Positions 32,875 to 41,656 of a DNA stretch of 64,000 nt are shown piece by piece (the first letter of the stretch is position 1; each line of letters opens with the position of its first letter). Made by a program: the position numbers and the translations under genes. This DNA is from Akkermansiaceae bacterium (GTDB lineage: Bacteria; Verrucomicrobiota; Verrucomicrobiia; Verrucomicrobiales; DEV007). The DNA lies in the NCBI GenBank assembly GCA_024233085.1, contig JACKQC010000022.1, forward strand, positions 27,905 through 91,904, read 5' to 3'. The notes under the pieces are model-generated. The model did no database searches, was not told the origin of the DNA, and saw only the letters and a list, made by a program, of their open reading frames with translations.

Positions 32875-34065
32875 TCAGGCCTTGAGACGGCTGACGAAAT
32901 TTCCGATGCGCTCGAGGGCGACTTCGAGGCGGTCGAAGGCGGTGGCGTAGCAGGCGCGAACGAGGCCCTCGCCGGCGGCGCCAAAGGCGTTGCCCGGGAC
33001 GACGGCGACGCTCTCCTCCTCGAGCAGGCGGAGGGCGAACTCTTTGCTGGTCAGGCCGAACTTTCGGACATCGGGAAAGGCGTAAAAAGCGCCGCCGGGC
33101 GGGAAACAGGGCACGCCCATCTCGGCGAATCGTCGGAGCATGAGGTTGCGGCGCTGGGCGTAGGACCGGCGCATCTCCTCGACGGGTCCGTCTCCGTGCT
33201 CAAGGGCCTCGATACCGGCGGCCTGGCTCATGATGGGGGCGCAGAGCATGGCGTACTGGTGGATTTTCATCATGGCCTCGGTCAGTTCGGCCGGCGCGCA
33301 GGCGTAGCCGAGACGAAAACCGGTCATGGCGAAGGCCTTCGAAAAACCGTGGAGCAGGATGGTGCGCTCCTTCATGCCGGGAAGGCCGGCGATGGAGGTG
33401 TGCTCGCCGCGGTCCATGCCGTCTTCGCCGCCGTAGGTGAGTTCGCTGTAAATCTCGTCGCTGATGACGATGAGGTCGTGCTGGATGGCGAGCGCGGCGA
33501 TCTTTTCCAGCTCGCCGGCGGGCTGCACGGCGCCGGTCGGGTTGGTGGGAAAGTTCAGCATCAGCAGTTTCGTGCGGGGCGTGATCTTTTCGGCGACGGC
33601 GTCGGCTTTGAGTTCGAAATTATCCTCGACGCGGGTCTCGGCGACGACGGGAACGCCGTGCGCCATGGCGATGCTGGGGCTGTAGCTGACGTAGCAGGGC
33701 TCGTGGTAGATGACTTCGTCGCCTGGGTTGAGCAGGGCTCGGCAGGCGATGTCGAGAGCCTCGGAGACGCCGACGGTGACGAGGATTTCGTTGGCGGGGT
33801 TGTAGGCGACGGAAAAATGCTTCGCGACATAAGCCGCGATGGATTTGCGCAGCGAAAGCAGTCCGAGGTTCGACGTGTAGCTGGTCTGGCCCTTTTCGAG
33901 CGAATAGATCGCGGCCTCCCGGATGTGCCACGGCGCGGAATAGTCGGGCTCGCCGACGCCAAGGGAGATGACGTCGTCGCGGCCGAGGACGAGTTCGAAG
34001 AAGTCGCGAATGCCCGACCGGGGGATTCCGGCGACCTGACGCGCGATGCGGTCGGTGTAATTCAT
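32875..34065 (-). CDS. Class I/II PLP-dependent aminotransferase
   Basis: A 396-aa fold-type I aminotransferase. It contains LGVGEPDYSAPWHIREAAIY, GVSEALDIACRALLNPGDEV, NFPTNPTGAV, ISDEIYSELTY (PLP Asp), and the Schiff-base lysine in HGFSKAFAMTGFRLGY. The C-terminal Arg lies in the region GLVRACYATAFDRL. The sequence pattern is like AlaT/PatA-type enzymes that move amino groups between alanine or aromatic amino acids and 2-oxoacids. An Lrp/AsnC-type regulator lies immediately upstream on the same strand, an arrangement like the Bacillus alaR-alaT pair. ATG at 34065. The substrate is inferred only from context. Confidence 0.9.
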   Translation of the reverse strand: MNYTDRIARQVAGIPRSGIRDFFELVLGRDDVISLGVGEPDYSAPWHIREAAIYSLEKGQTSYTSNLGLLSLRKSIAAYVAKHFSVAYNPANEILVTVGVSEALDIACRALLNPGDEVIYHEPCYVSYSPSIAMAHGVPVVAETRVEDNFELKADAVAEKITPRTKLLMLNFPTNPTGAVQPAGELEKIAALAIQHDLIVISDEIYSELTYGGEDGMDRGEHTSIAGLPGMKERTILLHGFSKAFAMTGFRLGYACAPAELTEAMMKIHQYAMLCAPIMSQAAGIEALEHGDGPVEEMRRSYAQRRNLMLRRFAEMGVPCFPPGGAFYAFPDVRKFGLTSKEFALRLLEEESVAVVPGNAFGAAGEGLVRACYATAFDRLEVALERIGNFVSRLKA

Positions 34066-34150
34066 GAACGGAAAGGGAGGGATCGAACGGGCAAAGAATC
34101 GCGGGGCGGGAGACGGCGCCGCCGCATTTGGATCCCGATCGCGGGAAATT

Positions 34151-34630
34151 TCAGGGGGCGACGGGGAGACGGGTGGCCTCGGCCTCGACCTCGGCGAGGA
34201 AGCCGTTTTGCTTGTAGACCTTGAGCTGGAAATGGGTGGCGGTGGACTGGACGCCCTCGATGGTGCTGAGGCGCTCGGCGACAAAGCGGGCGACTTCGCG
34301 CAGGTCCTCGCCCTCGACGAAGACGGCGAGGTCGTAGCCGCCGCTCATCAGGAAGCAACTGGTGACCTGGTCGAATTTGGCGATGCGCTGGGCGAGGCGG
34401 TCGAAACCGCCGCCGCGCTCGGGCATGAGTTTCACCTCGATGAAGGCGGCGACGTTGTGGTTGCCGGCCTTGTCGCGATCGATGACGCCGTGGTATCCGA
34501 GGATGACTTTTTCCTTTTCCAGTTCGGCGACGCGCGCGGCGACCACGGCTTCGTCCTGACCGAGGCGCTCGGCCAACTGGGCCGGGCCGAGCCTGGCGTT
34601 TTGCTGGAGGAGTTCGAGGAGTGCTTCCAT
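34151..34630 (-). CDS. Lrp/AsnC-family transcriptional regulator
   Basis: A 159-aa protein. Residues 1-50 form the HTH (ARLGPAQLAERLGQDEAVVA), with ELEKEKVILGYHGVIDRDKA linking to the RAM/ligand-binding domain (FIEVKLMPERGGGFDRLAQR, FLMSGGYDLAVFVEG, TATHFQLKVYKQNG). Lrp-type regulators sense amino acids and bind DNA as octamers or tetramers. The aminotransferase gene begins 85 bp after its stop, which makes that gene the likely target. ATG at 34630; the longer open frame to 34792 overlaps the phosphofructokinase end and lacks coding character. Confidence 0.88.
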   Translation of the reverse strand: MEALLELLQQNARLGPAQLAERLGQDEAVVAARVAELEKEKVILGYHGVIDRDKAGNHNVAAFIEVKLMPERGGGFDRLAQRIAKFDQVTSCFLMSGGYDLAVFVEGEDLREVARFVAERLSTIEGVQSTATHFQLKVYKQNGFLAEVEAEATRLPVAP

Positions 34631-34727
34631 TTTTTGGCAGGTAAAAAACAACACCGGCACACCAGTCGCCCGTTCCGAGAGACGCTTCGTTTTTCCCGGC
34701 GCGGGATGGAGCCGGACGAGGGGAAAG

Positions 34728-35801
34728 TCAGTCTCCGAACGAAATGCCGACGGCGCGGGCGGTTTCGACGACTTCGCCGTTCGGATCGACAAGATTGAGC
34801 TTGGAAACCGCTTCCGCGATCGTGACGGAGCCGACGTGATACCGCTGGTAGCTGACCATACGCCCCAATTCGCCGGCTTCTATCAATTTCACGGCCTTGA
34901 CGCCGAATCGGGTGGCCAGCACCCGGTCCCAACTGGTGGGGGTGCCGCCCCGCTGGAGGTGGCCGAGGGTGCAGGACCGGGTTTCCTTGCCGGTCAGCCG
35001 CTCGAGGTCGGCCGCGACGCGGTCGCCGATGCCGCCGAGCCGGTATTCGGAGCCGGCCTCCCTGGCTTCGATCGTGAGTTCGCCGCCCCGGGGGGCGGCG
35101 CCCTCCGCGACAACGACCATGGTGCTGTGCAAGCCGGAGGCTTCGCGTTCCCGGATGACTTCGGCCACCTTTTCCAGATCGAAGGGTATCTCGGGAAGCA
35201 GAATGACATTCGCCCCCCCGCCGATCCCGCCGTAAAGCGCTATCCAGCCCGCGTGGCGACCCATGACCTCGATCACCATGACCCGCTTGTGACTGGAGGC
35301 CGTGGTGAAAAGGCGGTCGAGAGCGTCGACCACCATCTGCGTGGCGGAGTCGAATCCGAAGGTCATCGCGGTGGCTTTCAGATCGTTGTCGATCGTCTTG
35401 GGCACGCCGATCACGGGCACGCCGGCCTCGAAAAACTGCAGGGCGGTCGTCAGGGTGCCGTCGCCGCCGACGCAGATGAGGGCCTCGATCTCGAGACGGC
35501 GCAGGGTGGTTTTGGCCTGCTCCATCAGCTCGGGATCGATCTGACCGACCTTTCCCTCTCCTGTCTTCGAGGAAAAATGTCCGCGATTCGTGGTGCCGAG
35601 GATGGTGCCTCCCTGCTTGATGATGCCGCGCGCTTTCTCCGAATCCAGAATCTTGTAGTCACCGGGCGGCAGCAATCCCTCGTATCCGTCGCGAAAGCCG
35701 ATCACCTCCCAGCCGAGCTGGGTGGCCGCGCCGACGACCCCATGGGTGACGGCGTTCAGCCCGGGGCAATCGCCGCCGCCATTCAACAGGCCGATTCTCA
35801 T
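34728..35801 (-). CDS. 6-phosphofructokinase
   Basis: A 357-aa PfkA-family protein. It shows the nucleotide loop GLLNGGGDCPGLNAV, the GGDGTLTTALQF motif, catalytic PKTIDNDL, fructose-6-phosphate-binding MGRHAGWIAL, and GHLQRGGTPTSWDR. It phosphorylates fructose-6-phosphate to fructose-1,6-bisphosphate in glycolysis. The second residue of GGDG(T) is Gly rather than Asp, the variant associated with ATP use; however, PKTIDNDL and the overall length belong to the mixed ATP/pyrophosphate clade, so the donor cannot be decided by eye. It lies between the Lrp-type regulator and the peptidase gene, all on the same strand. Confidence 0.92.
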   Translation of the reverse strand: MRIGLLNGGGDCPGLNAVTHGVVGAATQLGWEVIGFRDGYEGLLPPGDYKILDSEKARGIIKQGGTILGTTNRGHFSSKTGEGKVGQIDPELMEQAKTTLRRLEIEALICVGGDGTLTTALQFFEAGVPVIGVPKTIDNDLKATAMTFGFDSATQMVVDALDRLFTTASSHKRVMVIEVMGRHAGWIALYGGIGGGANVILLPEIPFDLEKVAEVIREREASGLHSTMVVVAEGAAPRGGELTIEAREAGSEYRLGGIGDRVAADLERLTGKETRSCTLGHLQRGGTPTSWDRVLATRFGVKAVKLIEAGELGRMVSYQRYHVGSVTIAEAVSKLNLVDPNGEVVETARAVGISFGD

Positions 35802-35850
35802 GCGCCGGATTCGGTCGGGGAAGAAAGTGGAAGAATGAGGCGCGGCCTTT

Positions 35851-36924
35851 TCACTCGGCGATGGTGAGCAGTTCGGCGCGGTCGCGGACGATCATGCCGC
35901 CGGCCAGCCAGCTTTCGTAGGCGGACCAACCCTGCTGGATCAGCTGGGAAGTCTGGCCAAAGCGATCGGGGGATCCCAGAGTCACGGTGACGAGACGATA
36001 GGCGATGCGCCGCTGGCGCTGGCCGTCGATGGGAACGAAACGATCCTTTTTTCGCGCGCTGGTAATGAGGCAGTCGCCGGCGCGCTGCGTGCTGCCGGTT
36101 TTCACGCCGTCGATTCCAAATTGGCCGAGCAGCTTGTTGGTGTTCTTCACTTTGAAGGAGAACGACTGGCCGCCGCGCGTGTAAACGATCTCCCGCGCGG
36201 GTTGCGAGACGATGAAATTGAAGGACGGATTGCGCAGACCGTAGATCGTCAGGCGCGCCATGTCGCGCGCTGTGGACAGTCCCACCGGACCGGCATGGTC
36301 GAGGCCGTGCGGATTGACAAAGCGCGTCCGGGCCATCCCCAGATTGTGGGCGAGGGCGTTCATCTGGTCGACAAACACGCCGATCGGATGCTGCCCGCCG
36401 GCCCGGCTCATCATCTGCGCTCCAAAGTGCGAGGCCAGCGTCTCGGCGGAAACATTGTCGGAGGCGAGCATCGCTCCATAGAGGGCGTCGCGGACAGAGA
36501 CCCGGTCGCCCGGCTTCATGCCCAGCGGATTCGCCCCGCCGAGCTGGCCCGCGGAACCGGGCACCACCATGACATCGGTCTTGTCTCCGCCATGGGAGTC
36601 CATCCAGTCCATCGCCACGATGACTGTCGCGACTTTCGTGAGGCTGGCGACCGGGCGCTTCTTGTCGGCGTCGCCTTCCATCAGAATTTTCTTCTGATTC
36701 GCGTCGACCACAATGTAGCTGTTGGAGCCCTGAGCGCCGGAATTTCCCGCGGTCACGAAGAACAGGAAACCGGCGATCGCGAAACCAAACAAGACAAATC
36801 CGGCAGGATGGAACCGCATGCGCCGAACGGGAGGGAGAAATTCGAGGGGGCGGAACATGGGCGGAAACATATCCACCAAATCCGGGCACGCAACCTCGCG
36901 AAACATTTTGGGTTGCTCAGGCAA
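35851..36924 (-). CDS. D-alanyl-D-alanine carboxypeptidase (PBP, peptidase S11)
   Basis: Up to 357 aa. The three penicillin-binding motifs are present: SxxK as ASLTKVATV, SxN as ASDNVSAE, and KTG as GVKTGSTQRAG. A hydrophobic signal-anchor (FVLFGFAIAGFLFFVTAG) precedes them. The enzyme trims the terminal D-alanine of peptidoglycan stem peptides in the periplasm. The start is uncertain: ATG codons at 36924, 36870, 36858 and 36819 are all in frame, and the last (MRFHPAGFVLFGF) gives the tidiest signal peptide. A strong terminator for the upstream small HTH gene overlaps the 5' edge. Confidence 0.9.
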   Translation of the reverse strand: MPEQPKMFREVACPDLVDMFPPMFRPLEFLPPVRRMRFHPAGFVLFGFAIAGFLFFVTAGNSGAQGSNSYIVVDANQKKILMEGDADKKRPVASLTKVATVIVAMDWMDSHGGDKTDVMVVPGSAGQLGGANPLGMKPGDRVSVRDALYGAMLASDNVSAETLASHFGAQMMSRAGGQHPIGVFVDQMNALAHNLGMARTRFVNPHGLDHAGPVGLSTARDMARLTIYGLRNPSFNFIVSQPAREIVYTRGGQSFSFKVKNTNKLLGQFGIDGVKTGSTQRAGDCLITSARKKDRFVPIDGQRQRRIAYRLVTVTLGSPDRFGQTSQLIQQGWSAYESWLAGGMIVRDRAELLTIAE

Positions 36925-36963
36925 AAAAGAAAACCGGAGGCGTTCGCCGAACGCCCCCGGTTT
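36922..36963 (-). terminator. Rho-independent terminator
   Basis: On the minus strand a GC-rich hairpin (AAACCGGGGGCGTTCG pairing with CGAACGCCTCCGGTTT, one mismatch) is followed by TCTTTTTTG. It lies 35 bp downstream of the small HTH/AT-hook gene and just before the peptidase gene. Confidence 0.9.
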
Positions 36964-36997
36964 CCGTTAAAATTCGATTCCAGGTGAAAAGTCCGCC

Positions 36998-37345
36998 TCA
37001 GAGACGGGCCTTGAGCGACGCGTACTCCGCCTGAAGCGCCTCAATCTGTTTCGAAACCTCCATCATGCGCGACAGCACGTCCGAAGTGGCTCCAGAAACG
37101 GCGGCCGCGCGGCGACCCCGGCCACGTCCGCGCCCGGGACCCTTCGGCGTCGCGGCCGCTTTTGCCTTGCCACGCCCCCCCGCCTTCTTCACACCGGCTT
37201 TCTTGAGCCAGGCTCCGATGGTGATGGGGCTGATGCCATATTTCTTCGCGGCGACGGTCTGACCGCCGCGGCCGTTGGCCTTGTTGTAATCGAGGATGAA
37301 TGCGACAACTTCGTCTTTCTTTTTCTGATCGTATCGGATTGCCAT
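36998..37345 (-). CDS. Small HTH and AT-hook-like DNA-binding protein
   Basis: A 115-aa basic protein (ATG at 37345). Residues 5-55 resemble a transposase-type helix-turn-helix (EVVAFILDYNKANGRGGQTV, AAKKYGISPITIGAWLKKAG). A Lys/Ala/Gly-rich stretch with an AT-hook-like core (PKGPGRGRGRGRRAA) follows, then a C-terminal coiled coil (MMEVSKQIEALQAEYASLKA). The layout suggests a dimeric or oligomeric DNA-binding, nucleoid-type or regulatory protein rather than a transposase, because no catalytic domain is present. It has its own strong terminator and an AT-rich upstream region shared with a divergent membrane-protein gene. Function is inference. Confidence 0.75.
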   Translation of the reverse strand: MAIRYDQKKKDEVVAFILDYNKANGRGGQTVAAKKYGISPITIGAWLKKAGVKKAGGRGKAKAAATPKGPGRGRGRGRRAAAVSGATSDVLSRMMEVSKQIEALQAEYASLKARL

Positions 37346-37532
37346 CTTGTTTTTATTTGGATTTAGGGAAGTGGGAATGGCGGACCCTAATAGGCCCAAC
37401 ACGGGAAATCCACCAATAATTTAGGTTTTTTCAAAAAGGCGTTCTATTTACACTTAGAATAATTATTTCCGATACAACCAACATTTGACTGAACAAACGC
37501 CACAAAAACGTTTACTGAATATTTTGAGAAAC

Positions 37533-38099
37533 ATGCACCCGAATCCTTCCAGGCCGAATTTCGATATTCCCCTCGCCGCCCTGCGTTTTGGCGCGGTCGC
37601 GATCGCTTCCTATTCCTGCTGGGCTTTCGGTTCCGGCGTTTTCCGAACGCAGGCTGCGTTGTATTCCGCCTGCGCGGTCGTGTTCCTCGTCGGCGGCGGG
37701 CCGGCCCTCCACCCGTCGGTTCGCGGGGTGGTGTCGCCGCCGCGTTTCAGTGTGTATTTTTTGCTCGCGTTCCTGGCCTACGCGTTTTTCTGGTGCGTCG
37801 GGTGGTTTGGTATCGGATCGAATACCCATGGTGAAATATTCGGTTCCATGGCCGGGTCGGCGGCGTTTTGCCGGTTGCTGATATTACTATGCAAACGACC
37901 CGTGCCGGCCCTTCCGTGTATCGCGGTTTTCTTTCTGTTTCACACCGCGGGTTACTATATGGGAGAGGCGGCCCATTTTGCCCTGCGGGAAATGTCCCCT
38001 AAACTCTCGATGCTGGCCTGGGGCGCCCTCCACGGAATGGGCATCGGCGCCGGCGCCGGCTATCTTCTGGGCCGGATCCGCGAGGCTCGAAGTCCTTGA
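37533..38099 (+). CDS. Multi-pass membrane protein of unknown function
   Basis: A protein of about 188 aa with four to five hydrophobic helices (AALRFGAVAIASYSCWAFGS, FSVYFLLAFLAYAFFWCVGW, LACIAVFF-like segment, MLAWGALHGMGIGAGAGYLL). Aromatic and Cys residues are frequent in the helices. It is not recognised as a named family. An in-frame TTG at 37485 would add 16 residues; ATG at 37533 (MHPNPSRPN) is preferred. It is divergent from the small HTH gene and converges on the NagB/PIG-L gene, with 6 bp between stops. Confidence 0.7.
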   Translation: MHPNPSRPNFDIPLAALRFGAVAIASYSCWAFGSGVFRTQAALYSACAVVFLVGGGPALHPSVRGVVSPPRFSVYFLLAFLAYAFFWCVGWFGIGSNTHGEIFGSMAGSAAFCRLLILLCKRPVPALPCIAVFFLFHTAGYYMGEAAHFALREMSPKLSMLAWGALHGMGIGAGAGYLLGRIREARSP

Positions 38100-38105
38100 C
38101 CACCC

Positions 38106-40025
38106 TCATGCCGCGCCTCTGCGTTTCCAGCGTTGAAAGGCCTCGATTGCCTCGTATTCCGCCATCCCCAGCGCGTCGTATTCGCGCGCGATTTCGCGGT
38201 TTCGCTCCGTGGTCTGGATTTCCTCGGGATTGATCGATTGAAATTTTCGCATGGCCTCGTTTTTCGACGCCAACTGGTCCGGACTCATCGGCACCGCCAT
38301 GGAGATTTCGTGCGCCTCCATGGGCCGTTCCTTGCCCCGATAGAGCCAGAAACGGCAGTCCGCCAGCCAATCGGCGCCCGCTTCGTCCAGTTGCGCGACC
38401 GCCGTCTGGAAGGCTTGAAAACACAGGGCGTCCAGGCTGCTCGGGTCGGCCACGTTGCCGGTCACGTAGATCTGATGCGGTCTGAATTCATCCGCCATCG
38501 CACGGGTGATCTCGATGTCTTCGTCACCCAACCGAAACCGGCGGTAACGCCCCTTCTCGTAAAAGGGAAGATCGAGAAATCGCAGCGCGTCGTGCTCGAT
38601 GCCGAAAAGTTTCGCGGCGTCCCGGGCCTCGCCGCGAAGCACAAGCCCCTTGAGTTTCCGAACGTTTTCCGGATCGGCGCCGAATTCCCCCTTTTCCTCC
38701 ATTTGCCGCAGTATCCCCTTTGCGTAGGCCTCCTGCCCCTCCCATTCCGAGCCGCCGAAACCCTCCGCCATTTCCAGCACCAGGCTGGCGAATTTGTAGG
38801 CCGCCACATCGCTGACCCGCAAGTTGCCCGAAGTCTGTGTCGCGAGCCGCACCTCGTGACCCTGCTCGACGAGGCGCTCCAGCGTGCCGCCCATCCCGAC
38901 AATGGCGTCATGCGGCTCCGGACTCAGGATCAGCACCCGCTTCGGAAAGGGCTGGGCGCGCTCCGGACGGTTGGCGTCGTCCGCGTCCGGCTTGCCCCCC
39001 GGCCAGCCGGTGATGGTGTGCTGGAGCCGGTTGAAAACCCGGATATTCACCTGATAGGCGCGGCCCGCGGCGGTGAGCAGCTCGCCGGCGCCGTTCTCGT
39101 TGTATTCCTCGTCGACGAGCTTGAGCACGGGTTTGCCCAGCTTTTTCGCCAGCCAGAGGACGGAGCGGCGCTCCATCGCATCGTCCCAGTTGACCGATCC
39201 CGTCAGCCAGGGCAACCGGCGACGCGTCAGGCGCGAGGCCGCCGCGGCGTCGACCAAAAACGTCGCGCCCGCGTGCTCCTGCAGGAAACTCGCCGAAACC
39301 TGGTCGGTCACCGCGTCCTCGACCGCCTGACGCACGATCTCGGCCTTGTTGTCCCCCCAAGCCATCAGGACCAGCCGGCGCGCCGCGAGAATGGTGCCCA
39401 CCCCCATCGTCACCGCGTATCGCGGCACATTCTGCACCCCCAGGAAATCCGGAGCCGCGTCGAGCCGGGTCACCCGGTCAAGGGTGATCATGCGCGTCAG
39501 CGAATCGCGCGAGGAGCCCGGTTCGTTGAAGCCGATATGCCCCGTGCGGCCGATCCCGAGGATCTGGAGGTCGATCCCCCCGGCGGCCTGGATTTTCGCC
39601 TCGTAGGCGAGGCAGGACTCGTAGACCCGGTCCAGAGGAACGGTGCCGTTGGGAATGTTGATGTTTTCCGCCGGAATGTCGATGTGGTCGAACAACTGGT
39701 CCCGCATGAAGCGCGCGTAACTCTCGGGGTGGTCGGGACCGAGCCCGTAGTATTCGTCCAGATTGAAGGTGACCACCTTCGCGAAGCTGAGCCCCTCCTC
39801 GCGGTGCAGCCGGATCAGCTCACGATAGAACGGAACCGGCGTCGAGCCCGTCGCCAGGCCCAACACGGCGCGTTCGCCCGACCCTTCCCGTTCCCGGATC
39901 AACACGGCCACCTCCGCCGCCAGCTCCCGGCAGGCCTGTCCCGAATCGGGGTAAATGAGAGTCCGGGTTTTCTCGAACCGTTCCTGCTGCGTCTGCCGTT
40001 TGCCGGGGGAATCGATGATCTGCAT
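38106..40025 (-). CDS. NagB-like glucosamine-6-phosphate deaminase fused to PIG-L domain
   Basis: A 639-aa fusion. Residues 1-290 are NagB-like: VLGLATGSTPVPFYRELIRL, TFNLDEYYGLGPDHPESY, and GIGRTGHIGFNEPGSS, with Thr where E. coli NagB has Asp141. Residues 360-620 are a PIG-L/LmbE de-N-acetylase domain starting VLILSPEPHDAIVGMGGTLE. In PIG-L enzymes the first zinc motif is HPDD; here it reads EPHD, so a zinc His and the base Asp are replaced. The NagB half would convert glucosamine-6-phosphate to fructose-6-phosphate and ammonia. Whether the PIG-L half is active is doubtful. The architecture itself is known from NagB-like proteins of Bacteroidetes and PVC bacteria. Confidence 0.88.
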   Translation of the reverse strand: MQIIDSPGKRQTQQERFEKTRTLIYPDSGQACRELAAEVAVLIREREGSGERAVLGLATGSTPVPFYRELIRLHREEGLSFAKVVTFNLDEYYGLGPDHPESYARFMRDQLFDHIDIPAENINIPNGTVPLDRVYESCLAYEAKIQAAGGIDLQILGIGRTGHIGFNEPGSSRDSLTRMITLDRVTRLDAAPDFLGVQNVPRYAVTMGVGTILAARRLVLMAWGDNKAEIVRQAVEDAVTDQVSASFLQEHAGATFLVDAAAASRLTRRRLPWLTGSVNWDDAMERRSVLWLAKKLGKPVLKLVDEEYNENGAGELLTAAGRAYQVNIRVFNRLQHTITGWPGGKPDADDANRPERAQPFPKRVLILSPEPHDAIVGMGGTLERLVEQGHEVRLATQTSGNLRVSDVAAYKFASLVLEMAEGFGGSEWEGQEAYAKGILRQMEEKGEFGADPENVRKLKGLVLRGEARDAAKLFGIEHDALRFLDLPFYEKGRYRRFRLGDEDIEITRAMADEFRPHQIYVTGNVADPSSLDALCFQAFQTAVAQLDEAGADWLADCRFWLYRGKERPMEAHEISMAVPMSPDQLASKNEAMRKFQSINPEEIQTTERNREIAREYDALGMAEYEAIEAFQRWKRRGAA

Positions 40026-40092
40026 GGCGGAAAAAATCGGGAAAGGAATCGTGGATCGCGCGCGCGCCCAGCCTAGATGCGATTCTCAAAAC

Positions 40093-40122
40093 CCGAAACC
40101 TGAAATCCGAAATCCGAAATCC
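40093..40122. repeat. Short GAAATCC tandem repeat
   Basis: The 7-bp word GAAATCC is repeated three times without gap (40102-40122) after related CCGAAACC. It lies between the NagB/PIG-L and sugar transferase genes. Simple repeats of this type are common in intergenic DNA of this kind of genome; a related GGATTTCAG stretch occurs near 59260-59310. Confidence 0.7.
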
Positions 40123-40193
40123 AAGCATCCTTTTTGCGGTGCCTGTGCGTTTTTGCGGCAAAAGAACCGCTCCCCGAAATCCGCGCCCCACGC

Positions 40194-41588
40194 TCACCGC
40201 GCTCCCACGCCCGTCAACACGACCGGCACCGTGCGGAAGAGGATCTTCCAGTCCAGCCACAAGGACCAGTTGTCGATATACTCGAGATCGAGCCGCACCC
40301 ACTCGGCGAATTCCGTGATACCGCTCCGGCCGCTCACCTGCCACAGGCAGGTCAGGCCCGGCTTCACACTCAGGCGGCGCCGCTGGGCCGAGACCTCGAT
40401 CTTCTCCACCTCGTAAACCGGCAGCGGCCGCGGACCGACGAGACTCATGTCGCCGCGCATGACGTTCCAGAGCTGCGGCAACTCGTCGATGCTCAGCTTT
40501 CGAAGCAGACGGCCGAGCGGAAACACGCGGGGATCGTCCTCCAGCTTGAAGGCCGGCCCGCCCTTCACTTGGTTGGCATGTTCCAGCTCGACCCTCCGCG
40601 CCTCGGCGTCGGGATGCATGGTGCGAAATTTCAGCATCGTGAACGGCCGCCCGTACCGGCCGCTGCGTTCCTGGCGAAAAACGACCGGCGCCCCCGGCGA
40701 AGCGAGACGAATGGCCGCCGCCGCCGCGAGCCAGATTGGCGCCGTGGCGAGAATCAACAACGCCGCGCCGACCCGGTCGATGGCCTCCTTTGCCAGCAGC
40801 GCCCACCCGTTGTCCGGCGTGCTGCGATAGACGAGCATCGGTTTTCCGCCCATCATTTCGATCCGCATGCGGGAAATGTTGGGGTTCATAAAATCGGCCG
40901 CCAACCAGGCCTCCACCCCCTGCGTCTCGCACACGTGGATGGCGGCTTCAACCGTGCGGAAATTCACATGGTCGGCCGCGAAAATCACCCGTTCCACCGC
41001 GCCCCGCCGCAGGACGTTTTCCAGACGCCCGACCGGCTCGCTTGTCAGATCGATCCGGTCGACGATCTCGGTTTGCAGGCGTTCCTCCACGGGCATCGTC
41101 GCCAGCACCCCCTCCATGTCGTCCGGTTCCCCGGCGACCACCGTCCGCAGATGGCGATCGCTCTGGGCCACCCGATACACCAGATAGCGCCGGGTGACCC
41201 ATTCCCGAATCCACAACGCCACCCCGCCCACGCCCATGAAAAGGAGCAGCACCGACCGGCTTTCCGCGTTCCATTTGAGAAAAACCACGCACATCCCCAG
41301 AATCAGCGCCAGCCAGGTCAGCCCCCGCAAAATCTGCCGCGGCGCATCGCCGGTTTTCTTCCGGAGCGGATGATTGTAAAATCCCTGAAGCTCCAGCACG
41401 ATCGGCGCGATGGGCACAATCACCGCCAGCAACCACAAAAAGCGCTCCAACTCCGGGATCGGCCGCAAGTCCGGAAACCAATTCACCAAAGCCGCGCGCA
41501 CCGCGTGCGCCCCGATGAAAATGAGCCCCAACATCAGGCCATCGAGAACCTGTGTCAGTTTCAGATAGATTTCGTGACGCTGAGGCAT
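40194..41588 (-). CDS. Polyprenyl-phosphate sugar-1-phosphate transferase
   Basis: A protein of about 464 aa. Four N-terminal membrane helices are followed by a degenerate Rossmann domain (RVIFAADHVNFRTVEAAIHV), a fifth helix (LLILATAPIWLAAAAAIRLA), and the bacterial sugar-transferase domain with KFRTMHPDA, LGRLLRKLSIDELPQLWNV, DMSLVGPRPLP and RRLSVKPGLTCLWQVSGRS. It starts exopolysaccharide or O-unit synthesis by moving a sugar-1-phosphate onto undecaprenyl phosphate. ATG at 41588 (MPQRHEIYLK) is chosen; an upstream ATG at 41621 is possible. No other polymer-assembly genes are adjacent, so the glycan cannot be named. Confidence 0.9.
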   Translation of the reverse strand: MPQRHEIYLKLTQVLDGLMLGLIFIGAHAVRAALVNWFPDLRPIPELERFLWLLAVIVPIAPIVLELQGFYNHPLRKKTGDAPRQILRGLTWLALILGMCVVFLKWNAESRSVLLLFMGVGGVALWIREWVTRRYLVYRVAQSDRHLRTVVAGEPDDMEGVLATMPVEERLQTEIVDRIDLTSEPVGRLENVLRRGAVERVIFAADHVNFRTVEAAIHVCETQGVEAWLAADFMNPNISRMRIEMMGGKPMLVYRSTPDNGWALLAKEAIDRVGAALLILATAPIWLAAAAAIRLASPGAPVVFRQERSGRYGRPFTMLKFRTMHPDAEARRVELEHANQVKGGPAFKLEDDPRVFPLGRLLRKLSIDELPQLWNVMRGDMSLVGPRPLPVYEVEKIEVSAQRRRLSVKPGLTCLWQVSGRSGITEFAEWVRLDLEYIDNWSLWLDWKILFRTVPVVLTGVGAR

Positions 41589-41656
41589 GAATTTTTTTAA
41601 AAATATGAGGATTCTTGCCATCTTCAAGTCTATTTAATTTTCAATTTTTTCGAAAA

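Noticed and set aside
36998..37345. Transposase gene remnant
   Set aside because: The HTH resembles transposase N-termini, but the frame is complete with its own start and terminator, and no catalytic domain or terminal inverted repeats are visible.
40093..40122. GAAATCC repeat as a regulatory element
   Set aside because: A short simple-sequence tract of a kind frequent in intergenic DNA; no conserved position relative to genes.
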